Origin: DATKXO01 sp035528995 | Lineage (GTDB): Bacteria > Planctomycetota > Phycisphaerae > UBA1845 | DNA: 14,690 bases | NCBI GenBank assembly: GCA_035528995.1 | Contig: DATKXO010000131.1 | Span: 1 to 14,690 of the forward strand | Reading direction: 5' to 3' | Translations under genes and position numbers: made by a program | Notes under the pieces: generated by a model | What the model saw: only the letters and a program-made list of their open reading frames with translations | Databases searched by the model: none | Told to the model about the DNA's origin: nothing | Shown here: positions 1 through 5,855 of the stretch, piece after piece | Layout: every line of letters starts with the position of its first letter | How positions within the stretch are numbered: position 1 is the stretch's first letter

Positions 1-110
1 AGACGGAGATGATCGCCGGCCTGCGCTCCTACCTGCGCAGTACGCAACGCCAGCCGGAGCTCGTCAAGAGTTACTTCCACGCCGAGCCCGTCCGCTACGC
101 CGCCGGGTAG
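1..110 (+). CDS. 3' end of an unidentified protein gene (partial)
   Basis: The reading frame entering at base 3 stays open to a TAG at 108-110 and encodes the last 35 residues of a protein ending in FHAEPVRYAAG. Nearly all codons end in G or C (about 32 of 35), as in the confident genes of this window, which supports real coding. I do not recognise the family from this short tail. It is basic and soluble-looking, with no membrane segment. Its stop lies inside the 3' end of the convergent small membrane-protein gene, so the two genes overlap tail to tail by 16 bp. The start lies outside the window. Confidence 0.6.
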   Translation, partial: TEMIAGLRSYLRSTQRQPELVKSYFHAEPVRYAAG

Positions 111-322
111 AAATGTGCAATGTTTAACGCTCTGGGTAATAGGATAAGGGCCAGTACCGCTTGAAGTATAACAAATGCCCATCCAGATCCAAACAGAGCG
201 GGAACGGTGAAAAATCCAATCAGCAAGATGATCCAAGAGATGATTACTATCTTACGGTTGCCGTTAATCCAACACATGACTGAGCCGTATATCATCGCTG
301 CTAATGCGATCCAAAACCACAT
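95..322 (-). CDS. small hydrophobic membrane protein, 75 aa
   Basis: The chosen start is the ATG at 320-322, because a strong Shine-Dalgarno (AGAAGGAA, minus strand, 335-328) stands 5 nt before it. A longer frame back to 409 runs into the repeat at 348 and looks artificial. The product begins MWFWIALAAM and is almost wholly hydrophobic. It has three probable membrane segments, at about residues 2-18, 23-43 and 46-63, with a short basic loop (NGNRK) between the first two. No family is recognised, so no function is offered. The base composition is clearly AT-richer than all neighbours, which suggests recent acquisition. The 3' end overlaps the convergent gene by 16 bp. Upstream, repeat A begins only 13 bp before the ribosome binding site, so the native promoter may have been replaced or separated. 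Confidence 0.65.
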   Translation of the reverse strand: MWFWIALAAMIYGSVMCWINGNRKIVIISWIILLIGFFTVPALFGSGWAFVILQAVLALILLPRALNIAHFYPAA

Positions 323-347
323 AACCGTTCCTTCTACCTGAATGCGG

Positions 348-940
348 CTGACTGATAGGAAGTTTGATTCCGCGTGGGGGGGGGCGAGGGCGGTCGCCTG
401 GCGACTCATGTTGGCCGTCCATTGCGCCTGTTTCCACCGGCGGTCAGACGCCTTTGGCCCATTTCGCGGAGTTATCCCGGCACGCCCGGAGTCCGTGGGC
501 CGTCCACAGGCAACATGGGCGCATGTATACCCGCTGATCCCGGCCGTTGCAAGACGGGAATCGGCATGTTCCGCACGGGTTCATGGCTCCCAGGGCAGTT
601 CGGGCTGGCCATTGACACGCGACGAACGCCTCGCGTTCAAGAGCGGCAAGGCCGCGTCGTGTGTCAATGGCTGGTCGAGTGTCTCCCGCGAGGATCCTCC
701 ACTTCGACGATGCATTCGGGAGAACAAGCGGGCGCCGGAGGAACCAGCTCAACGAAGGTCGTCGCCGACCTGCCTGAAGGCAGGTATGGCCTGGGTCTTG
801 CTGGATCTCATACCCCTTCCAGTCTGTTCATGCCGATTCGATCCCCACCAAGTCGGCGCCTCTGTTGCGTTGTCGGCCGCGCGGCCTCCCGACATCGTCG
901 GGACGGGTTCCGGCCGCGGCTCGGGGATCGGCAAGCTCAT
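348..940 (+). repeat. structured 0.6-kb dispersed repeat, copy A
   Basis: This stretch is a direct repeat of 3433-4061. It starts at CTGACTGATAGGAA and ends at a shared GGCAA(G/A)CTCAT, after which the flanks differ. The last 270 bases differ from copy B by about nine substitutions and one 4-nt indel by my reading; the 5' half is more diverged and lacks about 32 nt present in B. No frame survives in both copies, because the indel near 775-785 shifts it, so I treat it as non-coding. Hairpins visible here are 393-397/401-405, a 16-bp stem 609-624/655-670 with one G-U pair, 768-774/779-785 and 887-893/897-903. A run of nine G lies at 376-384. It fills the gap between the small membrane gene and the transposase gene. 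Confidence 0.85.
609..670. repeat. 16-bp stem hairpin inside repeat A
   Basis: The arm CCATTGACACGCGACG (609-624) pairs with 655-670, with one G-U wobble at the eleventh position and a 30-nt intervening loop. The same arms occur in copy B at 3726-3741 and 3772-3787. There is no T-run beside it, so a simple terminator is unlikely. It is the longest stem of the repeat and a likely core of any RNA or single-strand DNA fold. Confidence 0.7.
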
Positions 941-962
941 GGGATCGGCGAGAAGAGGTGTG

Positions 963-1652
963 TCAGGATGATTTTTCTGTTTCTTTCCGTGGGTGGCCGC
1001 GGGGGCGGAGCGTGATGTCGAGGCCGAGGCGATGCGCGATCCTCACCCTCCAGGATTCGGCGCCCAGTGGGACGCCCCGGGTGACCGACCGCCGAACAGC
1101 GGCGAGCGATTCCTCATCCATCGATCCGTTCACTTTGGCCAACCAGTTCCGCGGCCGTGAGACAGGCCAGCGCTGAGCCCAGGGTTTCAGTTCCGACCCG
1201 CTGCGACGCCTCGTCCACAGACTGCCCCAGCGCCACTGCTCCGCTCGCTTCACCAGGTGGGCCCGCTTGGCATTCGCCTCCACGTAGCGGCAGGCCGTCA
1301 AGAAATGGTCATCCGTCTGTGTTGGAAAGCTCTTGAATCGGCCCTGATACAACGGCCCCTCACCTGTCGTATGGGTATGGGCGTGCCAGCGATGCGTGTG
1401 CGTTACCGTCACCCACTGCATCCAGGCGGACAAGTCGGTCTGGTGCCCCGCGTGGACCACGAGGTGCCAGTGATTCGGCATCAAGCACCAGGCGAGCAGT
1501 CGTGGCGCGTCGGGCCGGGCCAGAGATTCGGCCAGCACGCGTTCAAAGGCGAGATAATCTTCGTCTTTGAGAAACAGAGGCAGACGCATCACACGCCGAT
1601 TCAGGACGTGATACGCAAGACCCGGCTCCGTGATGCGTGGCGGCCGTCCCAT
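963..1652 (-). CDS. REP-associated tyrosine transposase (RAYT), Y1/HUH family
   Basis: The 229-residue product has the RAYT layout. Near residues 58-66 is MPNHWHLVV, whose His61-x-His63 is the metal-binding HUH motif. YQGRFKSFP follows at 102-110. CRYVEANAKRAHLV at 121-134 contains the candidate catalytic Tyr123, followed by QWRWGSL. The C-terminus has the family-typical LRPRGHPRK near residues 215-223. Such enzymes are single-strand DNA nucleases/transposases thought to move or maintain REP palindromes. All expected motifs are present with no frameshift, and the length is normal for the family. The start is the ATG at 1650-1652; its ribosome binding site is weak, so a nearby start cannot be excluded. 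The stop is 22 bp from the end of repeat A. The left-end module of the same repeat (copy C) lies 145 bp upstream and a 17-bp palindrome about 230 bp upstream, so the gene sits among candidate substrates. Confidence 0.9.
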   Translation of the reverse strand: MGRPPRITEPGLAYHVLNRRVMRLPLFLKDEDYLAFERVLAESLARPDAPRLLAWCLMPNHWHLVVHAGHQTDLSAWMQWVTVTHTHRWHAHTHTTGEGPLYQGRFKSFPTQTDDHFLTACRYVEANAKRAHLVKRAEQWRWGSLWTRRRSGSELKPWAQRWPVSRPRNWLAKVNGSMDEESLAAVRRSVTRGVPLGAESWRVRIAHRLGLDITLRPRGHPRKETEKSS

Positions 1653-1796
1653 GCCCAGATTCCACCGGAACCGCCGGCGAGGTCAAGAAAATCTTCCTGA
1701 CACGTTTTCTCGCTATAACAGAACCTCTGCACACAAGCCCGCGTCGAACAGTAAGGACAAGAGCACCGATCTCATGTAGCTAAACCCACGCGAGTT

Positions 1797-1856
1797 ACTG
1801 ATAGGAGATTCGATTCCGCGGGGGGCGGCGGCGCGGGCCCGGGGGTGGGGAGTTTT
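1797..1856 (+). repeat. partial copy C of the dispersed repeat (left-end module)
   Basis: ACTGATAGGA, followed by a near-identical ATT-GATTCCGCG segment and the GC-rich run CGGCGGCGCGGGCCCGGGGG, matches the first 60 bases of copy B and, less fully, copy A. The match fades after about 1856. All three left ends have the same orientation. The sharp common left edge at ACTGATAGGA suggests a defined element boundary. Confidence 0.75.
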
Positions 1857-1882
1857 GCCGCGATACCCCCCTGAGCTGTGGA

Positions 1883-1927
1883 TGTGTCTTGACGCACCAA
1901 ACGCAGCGAATGGTGCGTCAAGACACA
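1883..1927. repeat. 17-bp perfect inverted repeat (REP-like or terminator hairpin)
   Basis: The arm TGTGTCTTGACGCACCA (1883-1899) and its exact complement at 1911-1927 are separated by an 11-nt loop. The structure begins 9 bp past the stop of the PEP-CTERM gene, so it could end that transcript, although no T-run follows on the minus strand. Its position upstream of a RAYT gene makes a REP-type palindrome the main alternative. Confidence 0.75.
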
Positions 1928-1936
1928 CCCTACGCG

Positions 1937-2728
1937 CTACCGCACTCGCCTCGTCAGAGCCATCGCGCAGAGGGCCAGCAGCCAGAGTGTGGCAGGTTCG
2001 GGGACGATGTCGGTGAGATCTCTCGGCGTGAGAAGATACCCTACGCCGGGTTGGCCCGGCGGCGGATTATTGTCGTCCCACTGGCTGACTAATCCGGTAA
2101 TGTCCACCGATCCGGCGGGGATGGTCGTGCCCACGATATCCTGCTCGTATGTGGAGATCCGAATCCAGCCGTTGTGAACGCCATCGGTCACCATGTAGTC
2201 AGTTGCGCCCGCGAACACGCCCCCGGCATCCACGAAGGTGACGTCGGTCAGCGTGGCCAGCATGTTTTCGAGTGCCTCGGCCGTTGCGCTGTAGTCCTGG
2301 ATGTCGCCGGGGGTGATGGGTATTGCCAGGGGTGTGCCAACGTACCCGTTGTTGATCAGGCTGGCAGGTCCATCGAAAAGGCTGAATTCGAACAGCCCCT
2401 GCCACGAGGTGGTCGTGCCGGTGATGCTGATCGAGTCTCCCTCGCCGGCCTCCGCGAGAAGCTGGTCAATGGGAAAGTTGGGGCCGAACGCGCACAGACC
2501 GCCGGTCGCATCCTGGACATGGAAGTTCTTGGCCGTCGTAGCCGCGATGAGGTCGGTGGTCGAGCTGATAACGACGTTGTCGAGCGTCACTTCCACGCCC
2601 GGCCCCGCCAACTTCGCGTCGGCGACGGTGCCCGCCAGCGCCGGCGACGCCGCCCAAATCAGAGCCAGCAGGGGACCCCAAAGTGATTCCGCCGTGCGCC
2701 CGCAGATCCGTGTTCCTGATTGCCTCAT
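1937..2728 (-). CDS. PEP-CTERM sorted secreted protein with OB-fold-like repeats
   Basis: The 263-residue product has a signal peptide (hydrophobic stretch about residues 18-29, likely cleavage after SPALA at 32) and a classic PEP-CTERM tail: VPEP at 242-245, a hydrophobic segment 246-259 and a basic RR at 260-261. That tail directs proteins to exosortase, which cleaves and releases or anchors them at the cell surface. The mature part looks like two tandem beta-rich units. The first (about 38-125) has DNVVISSTTDL and NFHVQDATGGL, and the second (about 155-240) has LTDVTF, YMVTDG and VDITGLV. They resemble the OB-fold-like domains of some secreted planctomycete proteins; this is a resemblance, not a firm assignment. 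The ATG at 2726-2728 has an excellent Shine-Dalgarno (GGGAGGA, 8 nt spacing). No exosortase gene is in the window. A strong palindrome follows the stop. Confidence 0.85.
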   Translation of the reverse strand: MRQSGTRICGRTAESLWGPLLALIWAASPALAGTVADAKLAGPGVEVTLDNVVISSTTDLIAATTAKNFHVQDATGGLCAFGPNFPIDQLLAEAGEGDSISITGTTTSWQGLFEFSLFDGPASLINNGYVGTPLAIPITPGDIQDYSATAEALENMLATLTDVTFVDAGGVFAGATDYMVTDGVHNGWIRISTYEQDIVGTTIPAGSVDITGLVSQWDDNNPPPGQPGVGYLLTPRDLTDIVPEPATLWLLALCAMALTRRVR

Positions 2729-3102
2729 CTTCGAGTTCCTCCCGCTCCATCAGCCACGCATGCAGCCAAGCCTGATCCTCCATCGGATGCCGGCGGCACG
2801 CTCTGTGAAGCCGCACAAAATGACCTCACCCCCTCCGACACGTCTCGCTGCCCAACGGTCACCTTGACGGTGAACCGAGATTTCCCAGATCACCGCGTCC
2901 GACTACGCCGCCGGACCGTGTTCGCCCATTGTACAGCGCCCCCCCGTTGATCTACCCTGTTTTCGAGTCTCTTCCGGTCTTACGGGCTGAAACGGACCCC
3001 TCCTTGCGTGCCCAAGGGGCTTTTCGGCCACGTTTCTTGTGATGGGCGCAGGGCATCCCCGTAGATTGTCGCAACGGGGACCGGTTTGAGCGACCTGTTG
3101 GG
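2729..3102. other. gene-free stretch between PEP-CTERM gene and IS1380 remnant
   Basis: I see no convincing gene here; the open frames lack start signals and family features. The minus strand has a TACAAT at 2933-2928 that could be the -10 of the PEP-CTERM gene, but no good -35 precedes it and the leader would be about 195 nt. The part nearest 3102 should be the downstream end of the IS1380 element, but without its partner end the terminal inverted repeat and target duplication cannot be identified. Confidence 0.4.
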
Positions 3103-3435
3103 TCATCCCGAGGGTATCAAGCCAACCGCAGTTTCGCGTAGTCGCCTGATGCGTTCCAGGATGGCGGCGAACAACTTTCGGGGCACCGCCACCTCGGCCA
3201 TCTGGAAGAACACGTACTTCGAGTGACGCACCACCTTCGCCCCGATCTTGATCAGCTTCTCCCGCAGGGTCGTCAACGACCAGTGCTTTACGCGCGGCGG
3301 CAGTACCAGCCGTCGAAGGAAGTTGCCCAGGTTGTACGCCAGAGCAAACAATTGGAGGCGAACCTGGTTGTCCACGAAGTCGTGGCAGGAGAGCTTGGTC
3401 CACTTGATCGCGTTCTTGCCCTCCTTGATCCACTG
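3103..3435 (-). pseudogene. IS1380-family transposase, C-terminal remnant
   Basis: About 110 codons remain, beginning QWIKEGKNAIKW and continuing through DNQVRLQLFALAYNLGNFLR, HWSLTTLREKLIKIGAKVVR and AEVAVPRKLFAAILERIRRL to a TGA at 3103-3105. This matches the last quarter to third of planctomycete-type IS1380 DDE transposases. In that family the segment just before is expected to supply the Tyr, Arg and catalytic Glu of the YREK signature. Here only its Lys (the sixth residue after the Gln/Trp junction) remains. The coding sequence stops at the left edge of repeat B, where the frame runs on into repeat-encoded residues PRGIKFPIS that are unrelated to the family. The missing 5' part does not reappear beyond the repeat at 4062. 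The gene is dead. Confidence 0.85.
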
Positions 3436-3479
3436 ACTGATAGGAAATTTGATTCCGCGGGGAGCGGCGGCGCGGGCCC

Positions 3480-3506
3480 GGGGGTGGGGGGTTTGGGGGG
3501 CGGGGG
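3480..3506 (+). repeat. G-quadruplex motif in repeat B
   Basis: Four G-runs of 5, 6, 6 and 5 bases are separated by T, TTT and C. This satisfies the classical G3+N1-7 four-tract pattern with very short loops, so a stable quadruplex is expected on the plus strand. Copy C keeps only the first two runs, and copy A has a deletion here and a different G9 run. Confidence 0.7.
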
Positions 3507-3603
3507 TCGCCTGGCGACTCATGTTGGCCCTCCCTTGCGCCTGTTTCCACCGGCGGTCAGACGCATTTGACCCGTTTCCCGGAATCATCCCGGAACGCCG
3601 GGA

Positions 3604-3628
3604 GCCCGTGGACCGACCGTCCACGGGC
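3604..3628. repeat. perfect 10-bp hairpin in repeat B
   Basis: GCCCGTGGAC pairs fully with GTCCACGGGC across the loop CGACC. In copy A the matching site (about 489-512) is partly eroded, with one G-U pair and one mismatch but still foldable. Confidence 0.65.
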
Positions 3629-4061
3629 AACATGGGCGCAATATACCCCCTGATCCCGGTCTGCTCAAGACCGAGATTGATCATGGTCCGGTTTGGTTCA
3701 TGGCGCCCAGGGCAGTTCGGGGTGGCCATTGACACGCGACGAACGCCTCGCGTTCAAGAGCGGCAAGGCCGCGTCGTGTGTCAATGGCTGGTCGAGTTCC
3801 TCGCGCGAGGATCCTCCAGTTCGACGATGCATTCGGGAGAACAAGCGGGCGCCGGAGGAACCGGCTCAACGAAGGTCGTCGCCGACCTGCCTCAAGGCGG
3901 GCAGGTATCGCCTGGGTCTTCCTGGATCTCATACCCCTTCCAGTCTGTTCATGCCGATTCGATCCCCACCAAGTCGGCGCCTCTGTTGCGTTGTCGGCCG
4001 CGCGGCCTCCCGACATCGTCGGGACGGGTTCCGGCCGCGGCTCGGGGATCGGCAAACTCAT

Positions 4062-4242
4062 CCTGTAACTGGTATCATCAGCCGGCCTCGGGACCGTCAC
4101 CGGTCGACGGCTGGCGATACCGGGCCGGTCAAATCGGTTCACACACGCCTGCCGGAAGGACACGGCTCGCATGGCCCGGGCACAGATAGCGCCCCCCGAC
4201 CTGTGGGGGTGCTCGTCGGTCGTTTTCCCTTTGGTGTTGATC
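4062..4242. other. spacer downstream of the sigma-54 activator, with a GC-rich hairpin
   Basis: No gene is seen here. The notable structure is AGCGCCCCC at 4188-4196 pairing with GGGGGTGCT at 4205-4213 (9 bp with one G-U). It lies about 30 bp after the stop of the activator gene and could terminate that minus-strand transcript, but the minus strand lacks a following T-run. On the plus strand a TTTT lies at 4223-4226. Confidence 0.35.
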
Positions 4243-5763
4243 CTACGCGGGGCGTCTGAGGCCGCCGGGCTTCTCGATCGCGTACTTCTTTATCCGGTGG
4301 CGAAGGTGATACCGCGAGACGCCCAGCGAGCGGGCCGCCTGCGACTGGTTCCAGCCGTGCTCCTCCAGAGCCTTGAGGATCAGAGCCCGCTCCTGACCCG
4401 GTAGCGTGGAGAGGTCGTCGCACGGCTCGGCCGCACCGACGGCGGCCTGGATGTCCTGCGGCAGGTCGGAAGGATAGAGCGCGGTCCCGTCCGACATGAG
4501 GACGGAGCGCTCGATCACGTTCTGCAACTCGCGGATGTTTCCCGGCCAGCTATGGCGGCTGAGCCGATCCATCGTATCGTTCGTGATGCGCAGGTCGCGC
4601 ATGCCGAACTCGCGCACGGCCGCGGCGACGAAGTGCTCGACCAGCTCGGGGACGTCCTCGGAGCGGTCGCGCAGGGCGGGCAGTTCGATGGGGAAGACGC
4701 TCAGTCGGTAGTAGAGGTCGTCGCGGAAGAGCCCGTCGGCCATCATGTTCTTCAGGTTGCGGTTGGTGGCGGCGATGATGCGGACGTCGCAGGAGACCGT
4801 CTTGCTGCCGCCCACCCGGACGAACTCCTTCTCCTGAAGGACGCGGAGGAGCTTGGCCTGCGTCGAGCGGGTGATGTCGCCGATCTCGTCCAGAAACAGC
4901 GTGCCGCCGTCGGTCAGCTCGAACCAGCCGCGACGCTGGGCGTGGGCTCCGGTGAACGATCCCTTCTCGTGACCGAACAGTTCGCTCTCCAGCAGGGTGT
5001 CGGGCAGGGCGGCGCAGTTGATGGCCACGAACGTTCCGGCGCGGCGTCGCGAGGCGTTGTGGATGTAGCGGGCGGTCAGTTCCTTGCCCGTCCCGGTCTC
5101 GCCGAGCAGCAGCACGGTCGCGTTACTGGGCGATACCTTGTCGCACAGCTCCAGCACGCGCTTGAAGGCCGGCGCCTGGCCGATGATCGTGGGCCGCTTC
5201 ATCACCGACTCGCGCAGCCCGTCGAATCGGCGCTGGAGGTCCTGGTAGGTTTTGGCGTTCTGGGTGGCCCCCGCCGCCATGGCGGCGAAGACTTTCAGAA
5301 TCTTCTGGTCGTGATCGTCAAAGCCGGTCTCGTCCAGCCGGTTGACCACTTCGATCACGCCGATCACTTCGCCGCGGTAAACCATCGGCGTGGCGATCAG
5401 AGTCCGGGTGCGCAGGCTGGAGATGTCGTCGATCTGCTTGGAGAACCTGCGGTGGTTGCAGGCGTCCACCAGGTTGATGGGCTCGCCGGTTCGGACCACG
5501 TGACCGGCGAGGCCCTGCTGAACGTCGATGTCCAGCCCGATCAGGGCGTCCCGGCGCCCGCCGGTGGCCGCGACCACCACGAGTCTCTTGCGCCGGTCGC
5601 CCAGTAGGAACACGCTGGCGGCTTCGGCCCGCGTGACGGCGCAGGCCAGGCGGGCGATGGTCTGAAGGACTGCGTCCAGGTCCAGCGTCGAGTTGATCGC
5701 GGCCGCCGCCTCGGTCAGCGCGGTCAAGGACGCCGCCGGCAGGGCGTGCGGCGTCAGGCTCAC
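4243..5763 (-). CDS. sigma-54-dependent transcriptional activator, GAF-AAA+-Fis
   Basis: The 506-residue bacterial enhancer-binding protein has a GAF sensor domain (about residues 15-170) and a complete sigma-54 interaction AAA+ domain. That domain has Walker A GETGTGKE at 221-228, the sigma-54-contact loop as GSFTGA at 268-273 and Walker B TLFLDEIGD at 288-296; HSWPGNIRELQNVIERS at 404-420 ends the module. A Fis-type helix-turn-helix (WNQSQAARSLGVSRYHLRHR) lies at 471-490. The loop reads GSFTGA rather than the commoner GAFTGA, a tolerated variant. I chose the GTG at 5761-5763 because an AGGAG stands about 11 nt before it and the GAF domain begins at once. The frame stays open far upstream only as antisense of the oxidase gene's coding. 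It follows the oxidase gene by 92 bp on the same strand, so co-transcription and metabolite-responsive control are plausible but inferred. The GAF ligand is unknown. Confidence 0.92.
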   Translation of the reverse strand: MSLTPHALPAASLTALTEAAAAINSTLDLDAVLQTIARLACAVTRAEAASVFLLGDRRKRLVVVAATGGRRDALIGLDIDVQQGLAGHVVRTGEPINLVDACNHRRFSKQIDDISSLRTRTLIATPMVYRGEVIGVIEVVNRLDETGFDDHDQKILKVFAAMAAGATQNAKTYQDLQRRFDGLRESVMKRPTIIGQAPAFKRVLELCDKVSPSNATVLLLGETGTGKELTARYIHNASRRRAGTFVAINCAALPDTLLESELFGHEKGSFTGAHAQRRGWFELTDGGTLFLDEIGDITRSTQAKLLRVLQEKEFVRVGGSKTVSCDVRIIAATNRNLKNMMADGLFRDDLYYRLSVFPIELPALRDRSEDVPELVEHFVAAAVREFGMRDLRITNDTMDRLSRHSWPGNIRELQNVIERSVLMSDGTALYPSDLPQDIQAAVGAAEPCDDLSTLPGQERALILKALEEHGWNQSQAARSLGVSRYHLRHRIKKYAIEKPGGLRRPA

Positions 5764-5855
5764 GCTCGAGATGACTCCTCGGCTTGCTGGCACGAACGGC
5801 TCATTCTGCCTCCCGCGGGCGATTCGGTCAAGCGTCGACCGTCGGTCCGACGTCG

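Larger units (their letters stand above)
3433..4061 (+). repeat. structured 0.6-kb dispersed repeat, copy B
   Basis: This is the second, longer copy of 348-940, in the same orientation, starting at CTGACTGATAGGAAATTT and ending at GGCAAACTCAT. It contains a clear chain of hairpins. These are 3506-3510/3514-3518; a perfect 10-bp stem 3604-3613/3619-3628 with a 5-nt loop; 3657-3662/3668-3673; the 16-bp stem 3726-3741/3772-3787; 3885-3891/3900-3906; and 4008-4014/4018-4024. A G-quadruplex motif lies at 3480-3506. Its left edge truncates the IS1380 transposase gene. Reading frames on both strands exist, but the frame is not kept between copies, so a structured RNA or a non-autonomous element fits better than a protein gene. 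Confidence 0.85.

Noticed and set aside
342..1015. Open frames on both strands across repeat A, such as 342-971, 374-1015, 444-752 and 749-940.
   Set aside because: Frames are not maintained between copies A and B because of the 4-nt indel, none has a good ribosome site, and all overlap structured repeat DNA.
2903..3550. A 215-residue minus-strand frame overlapping the IS1380 remnant.
   Set aside because: The IS1380 motifs are in a different frame, and this one is Pro/Gly/Arg-rich without family features.
3681..4172. A 163-residue minus-strand frame in repeat B whose first half is also readable in copy A.
   Set aside because: The similarity simply follows nucleotide identity. In A the frame breaks at the indel, and the N-terminal part lies in non-repeat flank.
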